Assembly (NCBI GenBank): GCA_002281775.1
Contig: NCGY01000003.1
Location: 48,696-112,695, forward strand
Direction: 5' to 3'
Length of the DNA stretch: 64,000 nucleotides
Source of the DNA: Hydrogenophilales bacterium 16-64-46
GTDB taxonomy: Bacteria > Pseudomonadota > Gammaproteobacteria > Burkholderiales > Thiobacillaceae
The notes below the pieces were generated by a model, which searched no databases, was not told the origin of the DNA, and was given only the letters and a program-made list of their open reading frames with translations. Position numbers and translations under genes: made by a program. Shown here in pieces: positions 14,399 through 24,780 of this stretch (its first letter is position 1; each line of letters opens with the position of its first letter).

Positions 14399-17140
14399 TC
14401 AATCCAGACGTGCGTGCTGCTCACGTAATTTCTGCAACATTCTGGCGAAATCTTCCAGACGGGCGCGCTCTTGCTCCACGACTGCGGTCGGCGCGCGGTC
14501 GACGAAGCTTGCGTTCCCCAATTTACCTTCCGCTTTCTTGATCTCGCCTTCGATGCGGGTAATTTCCTTTGCCAGTCGGGTGCGCTCTGCGTCACGGTCG
14601 ATTTCGACGACGAGCATCACGCGCAGGTCGCCGACCAGTGCGACCGGGGCATCGGCATCGGCAAGCCTGTCGACGGCGCTGACTTCGGAAAGCTTGCCAA
14701 GCGCCTTGATGTAAGGCGCAAGCGCGTTGATGAGGCCAGCGTCGCCTTCGATCACCAGCGGTACGCGCTGGGCGGGCGAGAGATTCATCTCGCTGCGCAG
14801 GGTGCGGCAGGCGTTGACGAGTTCCTTGAGCGTGGCGATCCTGGTTGCGCTGTCAGTGTACGCCGCATTGCCGTCGCTGACAGGGTAGGCGGCGAGCATG
14901 ATCGATGTGCCACGGACACCCGCCAGTGGCGCGACCTTGTGCCACAGTTCTTCGGTGATGAAAGGGATGATGGGATGTGCCAGGCGGAGCGTGGCTTCGA
15001 GTACGGTAGCCAGGGTCTTGCGCGTTGCACGTTGCTGGGCTTCGTTGCCACCTGCCAGCTGAACCTTGGCGAGTTCGAGATACCAGTCGCAGTATTCGTC
15101 CCAGACAAATTCATAGACTGATCGCGCTGCCTGGTCAAAGCGATAGGCCGCAAAGGCTTCGCGAATGTCCTGCGTGGCCTGTTGGAGGCGCGCACTGATC
15201 CAGTGGTCGGCGTCTGAATATTCGAAGCTGGCCGAGGAATCCAGGCCGCAATCGTGGCCCTCCAGGTTCATCAGGGCGAAGCGCGTCGCGTTCCACAGCT
15301 TGTTGCAGAAGTTGCGATAGCCCTCGCAGCGCTGAAGATCGAACTTGATGTCTCGGCCATGGGTGGCGAGGCTGGCGAAAGTGAAACGCAGCGCATCCGT
15401 GCCGAAGGCGGCGATACCTTCGGGGAATTCCTTGCGGGTGCGCTTTTCGATCTTGGGCGCGTCCTTGAGATTCATGAGCCCGGTGGTGCGCTTGGCGACC
15501 AGTTCGTCCACGGCGATGCCGTCGATGAGGTCGATCGGGTCGAGCACGTTGCCCTTGGACTTGCTCATCTTCTGGCCTTCGGAATCGCGCACGAGGCCGG
15601 TGACGTAGACCTCGCGAAACGGCACTTTGCCGGTGAAGTGCAGGGTGAGCATCACCATGCGCGCGACCCAGAAGAAGATGATGTCAAAGCCGGTGACGAG
15701 TACGGAAGTTGGCAGATAGCGATCCAGTTCGGGCGTTTGCTCGGGCCAGTCCAGCGTGGAAAACGGCCACAGCGCTGATGAAAACCAGGTGTCGAGCACG
15801 TCGTTGTCCTGCGTCACCGGCTTGCCGCCGGCCTGTTTGCGGGCTTCTTCTTCGCTGTGCGCAACGTAGAAATTCCCGTCCTCGTCGTACCACGCCGGGA
15901 TACGGTGCCCCCACCACAGCTGGCGCGAGACACACCAGTCCTGGATGTTTTCCAGCCATTGACGGTAGGTCGTCGTCCAGTTTTCCGGCACGAATTTCAG
16001 TTCGCCGGAATCGACCACGCCGAGCGCGCGCTTCGCCAGCCCCTCCATGCTCATGAACCACTGGTCGGTGAGCATGGGCTCGATCACCGCGTGGGTGCGG
16101 TCGCCGCGCGGGATCATGAGTTTGTGCGGTTTGGCCGAAACCAGCAGGCCTTTTTCCTGCAGTTCATCGAGCAGCTTCTGGCGCGCGACGTAGCGGTCGA
16201 GCCCCTGATATTCGACGGGGCACAGCTCGTTCATCTTCGCGTCGAGCGTCAGCACGTTGATCGGCACGAGTTTGTGGCGCTGGCCGACCGCGTAGTCGTT
16301 GAAGTCGTGCGCAGGCGTGATCTTGACGACGCCGGTGCCGAATTCGCGATCGACGTAATCGTCGGCGATGACCGGAATCGAGCGTTCCGCGATCGGCAGG
16401 CGTACGGTCTTGCCGACCAGATGCGCGTAGCGTTCGTCGCTGGGATTCACCGCGACCGCGGTGTCGCCGAGCAGCGTCTCCGGGCGGGTGGTGGCGACGG
16501 TGAGAAAGCCCGAGCCGTCTTCGAGCGGATAGTTGATTTCCCAGATGAAGCCTTCTTCTTCGGTGGCGACGACCTCGAGGTCGGACACCGCGGTGCCGAG
16601 CACCGGGTCCCAGTTCACCAATCGCTTGCCGCGATAGATCAGCCCATCGCGGTACAGGCGCACGAAGACTTCGGTGACGGCGGTCGACAGCCCCGCGTCC
16701 ATGGTGAAGCGCTCGCGGTTCCAGTCTGGGCTGGTGCCGAGCCGGCGCATTTGCCGGGTAATGGTCGAGCCCGAGTGTTCTTTCCATTCCCAGACTTTTT
16801 CGATGAATTTCTCGCGGCCCAGATCGTGGCGCGAGATGTTCTGCGCGTCGAGCTGGCGTTCCACCACGATTTGCGTGGCAATGCCCGCGTGGTCGGTGCC
16901 GGGCTGCCACAGGGTGTTGTCGCCGTCCATGCGATGAAAGCGGGTCAAGGCGTCCATCAGCGTGTGCTGGAAGGCGTGGCCCATGTGCAGCGTGCCGGTG
17001 ACATTGGGCGGCGGCAGCAGGATGCAGTAGTTGCGCGCAGCGTCAGGGTCGGCTCCCGCCTTGAAATAGCCCGAGTCTTCCCAATGCGCGTACCAGCGTT
17101 TTTCGATGTCGGCAGGTTCGAAGGATTTGGCGAGTTCCAT
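14399..17140 (-). CDS. valS: Valyl-tRNA synthetase
   Basis: ValRS charges tRNA-Val. The 913-aa class I synthetase has the HIGH-type motif [13 protein letters not shown] near residue 50, the KMSKS motif ([16 protein letters not shown]) near 530, an editing (CP1) domain between them, and a C-terminal coiled-coil arm rich in Glu/Lys/Arg ([19 protein letters not shown]). The length is normal. It is the last gene of a leftward pepA-holC-unknown-valS run and is followed by the shared terminator. Confidence 0.98.
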   Translation of the reverse strand: MELAKSFEPADIEKRWYAHWEDSGYFKAGADPDAARNYCILLPPPNVTGTLHMGHAFQHTLMDALTRFHRMDGDNTLWQPGTDHAGIATQIVVERQLDAQNISRHDLGREKFIEKVWEWKEHSGSTITRQMRRLGTSPDWNRERFTMDAGLSTAVTEVFVRLYRDGLIYRGKRLVNWDPVLGTAVSDLEVVATEEEGFIWEINYPLEDGSGFLTVATTRPETLLGDTAVAVNPSDERYAHLVGKTVRLPIAERSIPVIADDYVDREFGTGVVKITPAHDFNDYAVGQRHKLVPINVLTLDAKMNELCPVEYQGLDRYVARQKLLDELQEKGLLVSAKPHKLMIPRGDRTHAVIEPMLTDQWFMSMEGLAKRALGVVDSGELKFVPENWTTTYRQWLENIQDWCVSRQLWWGHRIPAWYDEDGNFYVAHSEEEARKQAGGKPVTQDNDVLDTWFSSALWPFSTLDWPEQTPELDRYLPTSVLVTGFDIIFFWVARMVMLTLHFTGKVPFREVYVTGLVRDSEGQKMSKSKGNVLDPIDLIDGIAVDELVAKRTTGLMNLKDAPKIEKRTRKEFPEGIAAFGTDALRFTFASLATHGRDIKFDLQRCEGYRNFCNKLWNATRFALMNLEGHDCGLDSSASFEYSDADHWISARLQQATQDIREAFAAYRFDQAARSVYEFVWDEYCDWYLELAKVQLAGGNEAQQRATRKTLATVLEATLRLAHPIIPFITEELWHKVAPLAGVRGTSIMLAAYPVSDGNAAYTDSATRIATLKELVNACRTLRSEMNLSPAQRVPLVIEGDAGLINALAPYIKALGKLSEVSAVDRLADADAPVALVGDLRVMLVVEIDRDAERTRLAKEITRIEGEIKKAEGKLGNASFVDRAPTAVVEQERARLEDFARMLQKLREQHARLD

Positions 17141-17214
17141 GGGCAGGCGGGCAGGGCAAAAGCCGGGATTATCCCAGAAGCCCGGGGATGGGCGAACCGG
17201 GAGGGGTGATCGGG

Positions 17215-17640
17215 CTAGTCGCGGGGCGGAATGGGGGCTTGGCGAAGGGTTTCGCGCAAGCGGGCTTCAAGCTGGGCGCTGAATGTGGCAAGCGCCTGAT
17301 CAATCTGTGCGTGGACGTCGTGCGTGATCTGCTGCTTCAAATCGTCGCCCAGACGAGGAAGAAGCGTGTGCAGCAGGGCGTGAACGTCGAGGGACTCCTG
17401 GGCGGCGGGCGCCGGGTCGGGCGGCGGGGGTATCGATGTATCCGCTGAATCCGGCGCATCGACCGCGGAGGGGCTGGCCGGGCCGGGGACTGCGCCGCGT
17501 TCGATCACCTGGGTCAGCACGGGCAGCCAGGCGGGCGGAGCGGCGGGCGGTGCGACAGGCGCAGCCACTGGTTCGCTGCCGCCGCGATGCTTTTTCAGCA
17601 GCGCGTCCATCTTGGAAAGCAGGGGGGCGTCGTCACTCAT
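17215..17640 (-). CDS. Small Pro/Ala-rich hypothetical protein
   Basis: I do not recognise a named family. The 141-aa protein has a short N-terminal helix ([13 protein letters not shown]), a long Pro/Ala-rich linker (about 25-85), and a C-terminal amphipathic helical region ([16 protein letters not shown], then ARLRETLRQ). The ATG overlaps the holC stop by 4 nt (ATGA), so the two are translationally coupled. It may be a scaffold or accessory protein for holC or valS, but nothing shows this directly. Confidence 0.72.
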   Translation of the reverse strand: MSDDAPLLSKMDALLKKHRGGSEPVAAPVAPPAAPPAWLPVLTQVIERGAVPGPASPSAVDAPDSADTSIPPPPDPAPAAQESLDVHALLHTLLPRLGDDLKQQITHDVHAQIDQALATFSAQLEARLRETLRQAPIPPRD

Positions 17641-18071
17641 GTCTTGCGGGCCGGTGCACGCAGGTCGTGCGTGGTCAGGGCATAGCCACGTGCCTGATAG
17701 AAACGGTAGCGCTCGCGCCCGCGTTCACGGCTGGCGTCGTCCTGCCCGATGATTTCGACCAGACGCTCGAAGCGGGCAAAGGCGGGCGGCTGGGCGGGAT
17801 CGAGGTTGATCATGACATCGGCCGACTGGAGTGCGTCCGCATTTGCGCCAATGAGCACGGGGGTCTCGCCGGCGAGCGCGTCGGTATCGCGGCAGTGGGG
17901 GACGAAACCCAGTGCTGGTGAAGTCCAGAGCAGGCGGTCGATGGCGTCTGCCGTGGCAGGGTCGGGGGCGTGAATCATCACACGCTTGCCTTGCGCGTGG
18001 GCCTTGCCGGTGACCCGTCGGGCCACGTCGAGCGGGTCTTCAGCAAAGGTATAGAACAGGACTTCCGTCAT
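17637..18071 (-). CDS. holC: DNA polymerase III chi subunit
   Basis: HolC (chi) links the polymerase III clamp loader to single-strand binding protein. The 144-aa protein starts MTEVLFYTFAEDPLD and has the expected ALAGETPVLIG and DVMINLDP segments, and the usual length. Its position between pepA and valS is the standard proteobacterial order. Both ends overlap neighbours by 4 nt (ATGA), which indicates a tightly coupled operon. Confidence 0.92.
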   Translation of the reverse strand: MTEVLFYTFAEDPLDVARRVTGKAHAQGKRVMIHAPDPATADAIDRLLWTSPALGFVPHCRDTDALAGETPVLIGANADALQSADVMINLDPAQPPAFARFERLVEIIGQDDASRERGRERYRFYQARGYALTTHDLRAPARKT

Positions 18072-19594
18072 GCCGGCTCGGCGAGTTTGGCCGCGCGGTT
18101 GATGAGGAAATGCACCAGCAGCGCTACCGGCCGCCCGGTCGAACCCTTGTCGCGACCGCCCTTGTAGGCGGTACCGGCGATGTCGAGGTGCGCCCAGTGG
18201 TATTTCTTGGCGAAGCGTGAGAGGAAACATGCGGCGGTGATCGAGCCACCCGGGCGGCCGCCGATGTTGGCCATGTCGGCGAGGCTGCTTTTCAGCTGCT
18301 CCTGGTAATCGTCCCACAGCGGCATGCGCCATACCCGGTCCCAGGCGTCGTCGGCGGCATGCTCGATCTCGCGCGCCAGCGGGTCGTGGTTCGAGAACAG
18401 CGCACTGGGGTGCGATCCCAGGGCGATGACGCAGGCACCGGTGAGCGTGGCCAGATCGACGACGGCGTCGGGTTCGAAGCGCTCGGCGTAGGTGAGGGCA
18501 TCACACAGGATCAGTCGGCCCTCGGCGTCGGTGTTGAGGATTTCGATGGTCTGGCCCGACATCGAGGTGACGATGTCGCCCGGCTTGTTGGCGGCTGCAT
18601 CGGGCATGTTCTCGCACGACGGAATCAGGCCGACGACGTTCAGGTTCAACCCGAGTTCGCCGATGGCGCGGAACGCACCGAGCACTGCGCCGCCGCCGCT
18701 CATGTCGTAGTTCATCTCGTCCATGTCGCCAGCGGGTTTGAGGGAAATGCCGCCGGCGTCGAAGGTGATGGCCTTGCCGACCAGCACCACCGGTTTGTCG
18801 CCTTTTGTGCCGCCTTCGTGCTTGAGCACGATGAAGCGGGGCGGCTTGTCGCTGCCCTTGCCCACCGACAGGAAGGAGCCCATGCCGAGTTTTTCGCAGG
18901 CGGCGTAATCCAGGATCTCGCAGCCAAACCGATAGGCCTTGGCCAGCTTGCGCGCTTCGGCCGCCAGGTACTCGGGCGTGCAGATGTTCGAGGGCGTGTT
19001 GCCCAGATTCTTCGCCAGGCCGATGCCGTGCGCGATGGCGAGACCGCGCGCCAGACCGGTATCGCCGAATTTCAGTTCGCCGCGCCGGGAAACGGCAAAG
19101 GTGACGCGCTTGAGCGGGCGGCGCGGATCGTTCGATTTGCTTTTCAGGCCGTCGAACTTGTACAGGGTTTCGTGGGCGGCGACCACCGCCTGCTCGACGT
19201 TCCAGGTAACGTCGCGCTTCTTCACCGGCAGTTCGGACAGGGTGACCGTCGCTTCCATCGAGCCCGTGTCGCGCAGCGTGCGGATGGCACAGCCGATGGC
19301 CGCGCGGTAGGCTTTTTCGTGGAAATCCCGTTCCTTGCCCAGGCCGACCAGCAGGATACGGTCGGCGAGGATGTTGGGCACCCTGTGCAGCAACAGCGTG
19401 CTGCCGGCCTGTCCGTCCATGTCGCCACCGCGCAGTATCTCGGAGAGATAGCCGTCGCTGGCACGGTCGATGTCGATGGCGGGGGCGGAGAGCTTGCGGT
19501 TTTCGAACACGCCGACGACGACGCAGGCCGTGCGCTGCTTTTCGGGGGCTCCGCTTTTTATGCTAAATTCGATGTCGATTTCCTGGTTTTCCAT
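18068..19594 (-). CDS. pepA: Cytosol (leucyl) aminopeptidase PepA
   Basis: PepA is an M17 dizinc aminopeptidase that trims N-terminal residues from peptides; in some bacteria it also binds DNA. The 508-aa protein contains the metal-binding NTDAEGRLIL signature, the KAITFDAGG lysine segment and a separate N-terminal domain. I use the ATG at 19594 (MENQEID) rather than a TTG twelve nt upstream. It is the first gene of the leftward pepA-holC-valS unit and is divergent from lptF with 129 bp between starts. Confidence 0.96.
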   Translation of the reverse strand: MENQEIDIEFSIKSGAPEKQRTACVVVGVFENRKLSAPAIDIDRASDGYLSEILRGGDMDGQAGSTLLLHRVPNILADRILLVGLGKERDFHEKAYRAAIGCAIRTLRDTGSMEATVTLSELPVKKRDVTWNVEQAVVAAHETLYKFDGLKSKSNDPRRPLKRVTFAVSRRGELKFGDTGLARGLAIAHGIGLAKNLGNTPSNICTPEYLAAEARKLAKAYRFGCEILDYAACEKLGMGSFLSVGKGSDKPPRFIVLKHEGGTKGDKPVVLVGKAITFDAGGISLKPAGDMDEMNYDMSGGGAVLGAFRAIGELGLNLNVVGLIPSCENMPDAAANKPGDIVTSMSGQTIEILNTDAEGRLILCDALTYAERFEPDAVVDLATLTGACVIALGSHPSALFSNHDPLAREIEHAADDAWDRVWRMPLWDDYQEQLKSSLADMANIGGRPGGSITAACFLSRFAKKYHWAHLDIAGTAYKGGRDKGSTGRPVALLVHFLINRAAKLAEPA

Positions 19595-19723
19595 GTCTGT
19601 GCTCAAAAAAGTCCAATTTCTCCGGGTCGTGCATTTGGGCCTGGGGCCTGCCCCGATTATTGGCGCGGCCGTGGCGGAATGTCAAAACCCGACCGTCCGG
19701 ACTGACCGACGCGTGATCCCCGC

Positions 19724-20803
19724 ATGATCCATCGCCGCATCCTGAGTCGCGAGATGGGGCTGACCACGGGCGCAGTGCTCATGGTGCTGGTGGCGATTGC
19801 GCTGGTGGTGCTGTTCATCCGCCTGCTCGGTGATGTGGCCCGCGGTGAACTGGCCAACGAGGCCGTATTTGCCTATCTCGGGTTTGCCCTGCTGTATTTT
19901 TTGCCGGTGTTGATGAGCATCGCGCTGTTTTCCGGCGTACTGATGACGTTTGCGCGCATGTGGCGTGACAGCGAGATGGTCATCTGGTTCAACGCGGGCG
20001 TATCGCTCGCGCAGTGGCTGCGACCCGTGCTGGCGTTCGCCGCGCCGTTCACGCTCGTGATCCTGCTGCTGACGCTGGTGATCAATCCCTGGGCCCAGAC
20101 GAAGAAAAACGACTATCGGGACGAGATCAAAAGCCGCAATGACAGCGGCCTGGTGGTCCCGGGCATGTTCGCGGAGTCGAATGCGGGCAAGCGGGTGTAC
20201 TACGTCGAGTCGCTGAACCCACTGACCGGCGTAGTGCGCAATGTCTTCATGCAGTCCCGGCTGGATGGTGAACTGGGCCTCGTCGTCGCGCGCGAAGGGC
20301 GATACGCGCAATTGGAGGATGGCTCGCGCTATCTCGTCTTCCACGAGGGGCGTCGTTATGAAGGCCGGCCGGGTCAGCTCGACTACCGGGTGGTCGAGTT
20401 CAAGCGCTACTGGATGCGCATGGACCCCGTCACACCCGGCAAGCGCGACCTCAACTACCGCCAGCTGCCCCTGGGTGAGCTGGTCGACGATGCCAGCCCG
20501 CGCGGGCGTGCAGAGTTGCTGTGGCGCTTTTCCCTGCCATTTTCCACGCTGGTTCTGGCTGCGCTGGCGATTCCGCTGGGCTTCGTCAACGCCCGCGCGC
20601 GGCGTTCGTACGGCTTCCTGATCGCCCTGCTGATGTATTTCATCTACTACAACTTCATGTCGCTGTCGCAGGCGTGGGTGGGGCAGGCGCGGCTGGATTT
20701 TCCGACCGCCCTGCTGTTGCCCCATGTCGTCATGATGGGGGTGACGCTTGTATGGTTTGCGTTGCGCACCCGTGTGCGACCGCTGCGCTGGAGGCCGGCA
20801 TGA
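19724..20803 (+). CDS. lptF: LPS export permease LptF
   Basis: LptF is one of the two permeases of the LptB2FG transporter that extracts lipopolysaccharide from the inner membrane. This 359-aa protein has the usual layout: hydrophobic helices at about 15-125, a periplasmic beta-jellyroll domain (about 130-260), and three more helices (265-345). It overlaps lptG by 4 nt (ATGA), and divergence from pepA is the classic proteobacterial arrangement. Confidence 0.93.
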   Translation: MIHRRILSREMGLTTGAVLMVLVAIALVVLFIRLLGDVARGELANEAVFAYLGFALLYFLPVLMSIALFSGVLMTFARMWRDSEMVIWFNAGVSLAQWLRPVLAFAAPFTLVILLLTLVINPWAQTKKNDYRDEIKSRNDSGLVVPGMFAESNAGKRVYYVESLNPLTGVVRNVFMQSRLDGELGLVVAREGRYAQLEDGSRYLVFHEGRRYEGRPGQLDYRVVEFKRYWMRMDPVTPGKRDLNYRQLPLGELVDDASPRGRAELLWRFSLPFSTLVLAALAIPLGFVNARARRSYGFLIALLMYFIYYNFMSLSQAWVGQARLDFPTALLLPHVVMMGVTLVWFALRTRVRPLRWRPA

Positions 20804-21873
20804 GCCTGTTGGCGCGTTATCTGGGGTCGCAGGTCATGGCGGCGTCGGGCTTTGTGCTGTTGGCCTTGCTGGCCCTGTTCGCTTTTTTTGATGTGATCCA
20901 GGAACTCGGCAGTGTTGGGCGGAACAGCTACGGTCTGGGGCAGGCGGCGGTGGTGGTCCTGCTGAGCGTGCCGGGGCATCTGTATGAAATCCTGCCGATT
21001 GCTGCGCTGATCGGCACGATGTTCGCACTGGCGCGGCTGGTGGGCAATTCGGAATATGCGGTTATGCGCGTGTCCGGGCTGTCGAGTTGGCGCATGGCCG
21101 CTTACTTTGGTGTGATCGGCGTGGGCCTGTCGATACTGGTTCTGGCGCTGGGCGAGTACGTGTCGCCCTGGTCGGATCAGGCGGCGCAGCGATACAAGCT
21201 CTCTGCCACGCGCTCGGTGGTCGCCCAGCAATTCCGCTCCGGGCTATGGGTCAAGGATGGCACGAGCTTCATCAACGTGCGAGAAGTCATGCCGGACAAC
21301 ACGCTGCGCGGCATCGAGATCTATGGCTTTGACGCCGCCGGCCGGCTGGGCTGGATACGCGCGGCCGACCAGGCCGACTGGCTGGGTAACCAGACATGGC
21401 GTCTGGATTCAGTGACCGAAACGCATTTTGATGCGAATGGCATTCGCGCCACCCGCAGCACCCAGCAGAACTGGCAGTCGGTACTCACGCCGGACATCCT
21501 GAGCGTACTGCTGATTGCGCCAGAAAAAATGTCGGCCCGCACCCTATGGCGCTACGTCGGGCATCTCAAGGCCAACGGCCAGAAGGCGGCGCGCTACGAA
21601 CTGGCGCTGTGGACCAAGTTCATCAGCCCCTTCGTCATCCCGATCATGATGCTGATCGCCATGCCGTTCGCGATCCAGGGGCCACGTGCCGGCGGCACCA
21701 GCCGAAAGATTTTCTTCGGCATCCTGGCCGGCCTCGCCTTCCATCTGCTGAGCCGGCTGTTCGGCCACCTGGGCCTGCTCAACGACTGGCCGGCGATTCT
21801 GGTGGCCAGCCTGCCGCTGATGATCTTTCTGGCCGTGGCGCTCGCCGGCATTCGATGGATGGATCGACGCTGA
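20800..21873 (+). CDS. lptG: LPS export permease LptG
   Basis: LptG is the partner of LptF in lipopolysaccharide export. The 357-aa protein starts MSLLARYLGSQVM and has N-terminal helices to about residue 125, a periplasmic domain (130-250) with SGLWVKDGTSFINV, and C-terminal helices ending IRWMDRR. The ATGA overlap with lptF shows translational coupling. The next gene begins inside its last 19 nt. Confidence 0.93.
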   Translation: MSLLARYLGSQVMAASGFVLLALLALFAFFDVIQELGSVGRNSYGLGQAAVVVLLSVPGHLYEILPIAALIGTMFALARLVGNSEYAVMRVSGLSSWRMAAYFGVIGVGLSILVLALGEYVSPWSDQAAQRYKLSATRSVVAQQFRSGLWVKDGTSFINVREVMPDNTLRGIEIYGFDAAGRLGWIRAADQADWLGNQTWRLDSVTETHFDANGIRATRSTQQNWQSVLTPDILSVLLIAPEKMSARTLWRYVGHLKANGQKAARYELALWTKFISPFVIPIMMLIAMPFAIQGPRAGGTSRKIFFGILAGLAFHLLSRLFGHLGLLNDWPAILVASLPLMIFLAVALAGIRWMDRR

Positions 21874-22679
21874 CGCTGTCGGCACGCGTGCGCGGGTGTC
21901 TGTGCCTGGCCGACCCGGCGGCCAAAGTGGCATGCGTGCAGAATCTGCATGCCGACTGGGAGGCAGGTGCAGTATCCGTCGATGCAGGTTTGCCGGTGGC
22001 GTGGATCGACCAGCCCGGCCAGCCTCCCGGCCTTGCCCTCGTGCCGCCGCACCAGGTTCCGCGCCGCCGCATGGACACGCAGGCCGGCCGTGCGGCGCTG
22101 GTGCATGCGCTCGCGCATATCGAATTCAATGCCATCAATCTCGCGCTCGACGCCGTGCATCGCTTCCCGGCGATGCCGCGCGACTATCAGGCCGACTGGC
22201 TCAGGGTGGCGGACGAGGAAGCGCTGCATTTCAGCCTGCTGTCGGCGTATCTGCAGACCCTGGGCGCTGGTTACGGCGACCTGCCGGCGCACAACGGCCT
22301 CTGGGACATGGCGTTGAAAACCGCGCACGACCCCCTGGTGCGCATGGCGCTGGTGCCGCGCGTCCTCGAAGCGCGCGGACTCGACGCCACGCCGCTCATC
22401 GTGGCCCGGCTGCGTGCGGCCCAGGATGCGCGCCTGATCGACATTCTCGCCCTCATCGAGCGGGATGAAATTGGTCACGTGGCCATCGGTAATCGCTGGT
22501 ACGACTGGCTCTGCGCGCAGCGCGGACTCGATCCGGCCACCACCTTCCGGCAACTGCTGGCCGAATACGACGCCCCCCCCTTGCGTCCGCCGTTCAATCT
22601 GGAAGCGCGCAGGCGTGCCGGCTTCGGCGAGGACGAACTGGCGTGGCTCGCCGGCCTACAGGCCGAGCGTGGTGGCTGA
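21855..22679 (+). CDS. DUF455 ferritin-like protein
   Basis: The 274-aa protein matches the DUF455 family of ferritin-like proteins. Metal-ligand motifs of a four-helix di-iron or di-metal bundle are visible: HALAHIEFNAINLALD, VADEEALHF and IERDEIGHVAIG. The biochemical role of the family is not settled; the likely activity is oxidative or redox chemistry on an unknown substrate in the cytoplasm. The start overlaps the end of lptG by 19 nt, so it may be expressed with lptFG. Its 3' end overlaps the convergent downstream gene by 24 nt. Confidence 0.85.
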   Translation: MDGSTLTLSARVRGCLCLADPAAKVACVQNLHADWEAGAVSVDAGLPVAWIDQPGQPPGLALVPPHQVPRRRMDTQAGRAALVHALAHIEFNAINLALDAVHRFPAMPRDYQADWLRVADEEALHFSLLSAYLQTLGAGYGDLPAHNGLWDMALKTAHDPLVRMALVPRVLEARGLDATPLIVARLRAAQDARLIDILALIERDEIGHVAIGNRWYDWLCAQRGLDPATTFRQLLAEYDAPPLRPPFNLEARRRAGFGEDELAWLAGLQAERGG

Positions 22680-23132
22680 CAGCGGTGCCTGCGCGCGCTG
22701 CCACAGCGATTCGAAATCCTGATGAAAGGCGGCGGCGCGGGCGGGGTCGTCGAGGTGCAGCGTACCGTGCGGGGAGGCTTTGTTTGCACGCACCAGGATG
22801 GCGTGCCGGTCGGCGAGCACGCAGGCGTGGTCGGGACGGGGGGTATCCGGGTCAACCTGGCGGATCACCAGCACATGGCTGAAGTCGCGCACCAGCTGCA
22901 TCAGCCTGGGCAGAGTGCGAGGGATGAGCCGCGTGTCGTCGAGCAAGAATTCGACGCGGCGTCCGCCGCCCGCCACGCACAGGGCGCGCAGCGCGGCATG
23001 GCGCGCTGCTTCGTCGAGTTGCCAGAGATCGAGGTCGCGGTCGTACAGACGCAATTCGCGCGACGTGCGCGCCAGCAGCGCATCAAAGGCCGCGCGACAT
23101 TCGGACGGCGTGATGCAAGCGCTTGCGTTCAT
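22656..23132 (-). CDS. DUF7931-like (phospholipase-D-fold-like) protein
   Basis: This 158-aa protein resembles small proteins placed beside the ribosomal oxygenase gene in Betaproteobacteria. The pattern SRELRLYDRDLDLW, RRVEFLLDD and HACVLADRHAILVRAN recalls one half of a phospholipase D-like fold, but the HxKxxxxD catalytic set is absent. It probably has no PLD activity. The ATG overlaps the stop of the upstream gene by 4 nt, so it is co-translated with the oxygenase and may be linked functionally. Confidence 0.72.
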   Translation of the reverse strand: MNASACITPSECRAAFDALLARTSRELRLYDRDLDLWQLDEAARHAALRALCVAGGGRRVEFLLDDTRLIPRTLPRLMQLVRDFSHVLVIRQVDPDTPRPDHACVLADRHAILVRANKASPHGTLHLDDPARAAAFHQDFESLWQRAQAPLSATTLGL

Positions 23133-24247
23133 GAGGGGGCGATCTCCAGCCAGCCTGCGGTATACCAATCGTAGAACAACGCGATCAGGATGGCAGGCAG
23201 CGGCGCTGACAGGCGGCGTGCATCGGCCAGTTGCTTCAGCGCGGCGACACCCGCCGGCTCGACCTCGAATGCCTCGCCGTTGAGATAGAAGCGCCGGCTG
23301 GTGAACAGCAGGCGCGAGCGCGGGTCGATGGCAACGCCATGCTGCTGGGCCGCGCGACGGAACGCGGCAGGGGTGAGGGGCGCTACGGGTGGGTCGAAAA
23401 AAACATTGGGCTTGGGTTCCGACAGGTAACGGCCGGCGAATTCGGCAATATCGCGGCGCGTCCACCTGACCCGCGCGATCATCGCTTCGATCTGGTCGAG
23501 CATGGCGCGGCCGATTTCCCCGGGGTGGCGTTGCCGGCGCAGGTCGGGGTCGGCATAGCGGCCGTCCAGGCTCACGGTGTCCTGCAGGTGCATGAGGAAG
23601 GCGTGTGCAAGCTCCTCGGCCGTGGGGGCGCGAAAGCCGATGGAATAGGTGAGGCAGGCGTCTTCCGCCACGCCATGGTGCGCCACGTGGGGCGGAAGAT
23701 AGAGCATGTCGCCGGGGCCCAGTGTCCATTCCGCTTCGGGCTTGAAACGGCGCAGAATTTTCAGCGGCGCATCCGGCAGCAGGGACAGGTCGTGCTGGCT
23801 GCTGATTTGCCAGCGGCGATGGCCCTGGCCCTGCAACAGGAACACATCGTAGGAATCGAAGTGCGGACCGACGCTACCGCCAGGTACGGCATAACTCACC
23901 ATCAGGTCGTCCAGCCTGGCGTGGGGAAGGAAATCGAAACGCTGCAGCAGCGCGTCGGCTGCGGGGAGAAAATGGTTGACCGACTGCACCAGGAGTGTCC
24001 AGTCTGTTTTGGGTAGACGCTTGAAATCAGCGGCGCGAAACGGTCCGTGATCGAGCTGCCAGTCAACCCCGCTGCCCCGAATGATCCGGGACTCGACATC
24101 ATCCCGGCGGGCCAGGGCCTGCATCTCGCCCGGGCCGAGCAGGCCGGTGAACCCCGGGATGGCGTTGCGGATCAAAAGCGGTTTCTTGTGCCAGACTTCG
24201 CGCAGGAAACGGGCGGGAGAGAGCCCGCCCAAAAGAGGATTTTTCAT
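23129..24247 (-). CDS. roxA: RoxA/YcfD-type ribosomal protein arginine hydroxylase
   Basis: This is a cupin/JmjC-fold 2-oxoglutarate and Fe(II) dioxygenase (372 aa). The iron-binding HxD is in VGPHFDSYDVFLLQ, the distal histidine lies in PPHVAHHGVAED, and the C-terminal half has the family's winged-helix dimerisation region. In E. coli the orthologue YcfD hydroxylates an arginine of ribosomal protein L16. The start MKNPLLGGL was chosen over nine extra upstream residues. It is divergent from bcp with under 70 bp between, so the promoters are adjacent. Confidence 0.88.
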   Translation of the reverse strand: MKNPLLGGLSPARFLREVWHKKPLLIRNAIPGFTGLLGPGEMQALARRDDVESRIIRGSGVDWQLDHGPFRAADFKRLPKTDWTLLVQSVNHFLPAADALLQRFDFLPHARLDDLMVSYAVPGGSVGPHFDSYDVFLLQGQGHRRWQISSQHDLSLLPDAPLKILRRFKPEAEWTLGPGDMLYLPPHVAHHGVAEDACLTYSIGFRAPTAEELAHAFLMHLQDTVSLDGRYADPDLRRQRHPGEIGRAMLDQIEAMIARVRWTRRDIAEFAGRYLSEPKPNVFFDPPVAPLTPAAFRRAAQQHGVAIDPRSRLLFTSRRFYLNGEAFEVEPAGVAALKQLADARRLSAPLPAILIALFYDWYTAGWLEIAPS

Positions 24248-24315
24248 CAAAATATTATAGCGATAGGCGTGCAATTGCCCTGTAGAATGCGCCGAAAAAC
24301 GAGAGCGGAACCGTC

Positions 24316-24780
24316 ATGCTGAAAGCAGGAGTGCGCGCACCGGATTTTTCCAATCCGGACGCAGACATGAACATCGTCGAACTGTCCCAGTTCCGGGGCA
24401 AGACGCTGGTGCTGTATTTCTACGTGCGCGACGACACCCCGGGCTGCACCGTGGAAGCCATCGAGTTTTCCGAACTCGAAGGCGATTTCGCCAAACTGGG
24501 CGCGGTGGTGTTGGGTGTGTCCCGCGACGACTGCATCAAGCACGGGGAATTCCGTGACAAGCACGGCATCAGCGTCCGCCTGCTTGCCGACAAGGAACAA
24601 ACCACCTGCGAAGCCTATGGCGTGCTGCAGGACAAGGAGGTGGATGGCGTCATGCGCCGGAGCATGGTGCGCTCCACCTTCGTCATCGATAAACAGGGCA
24701 TCATCCGTCATGCCCTGTATGGCGTATCCAGCCGCGGCCATGCGGCGGAGGTGCTGCAACTGGTAAAGGAAATCAAGTGA
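24316..24780 (+). CDS. bcp: Thioredoxin-dependent peroxiredoxin (BCP/PrxQ)
   Basis: The 154-aa protein reduces hydroperoxides. The peroxidatic cysteine is in DDTPGCTVEAIEFSEL, followed five residues later by Glu where many PrxQ proteins have the resolving Cys, so it may be a 1-Cys form or use another thiol (a Cys occurs in SRDDCIKHGEF). The stop overlaps the GTG start of slyD, a sign of coupling between oxidative defence and a chaperone-type isomerase. Confidence 0.92.
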   Translation: MLKAGVRAPDFSNPDADMNIVELSQFRGKTLVLYFYVRDDTPGCTVEAIEFSELEGDFAKLGAVVLGVSRDDCIKHGEFRDKHGISVRLLADKEQTTCEAYGVLQDKEVDGVMRRSMVRSTFVIDKQGIIRHALYGVSSRGHAAEVLQLVKEIK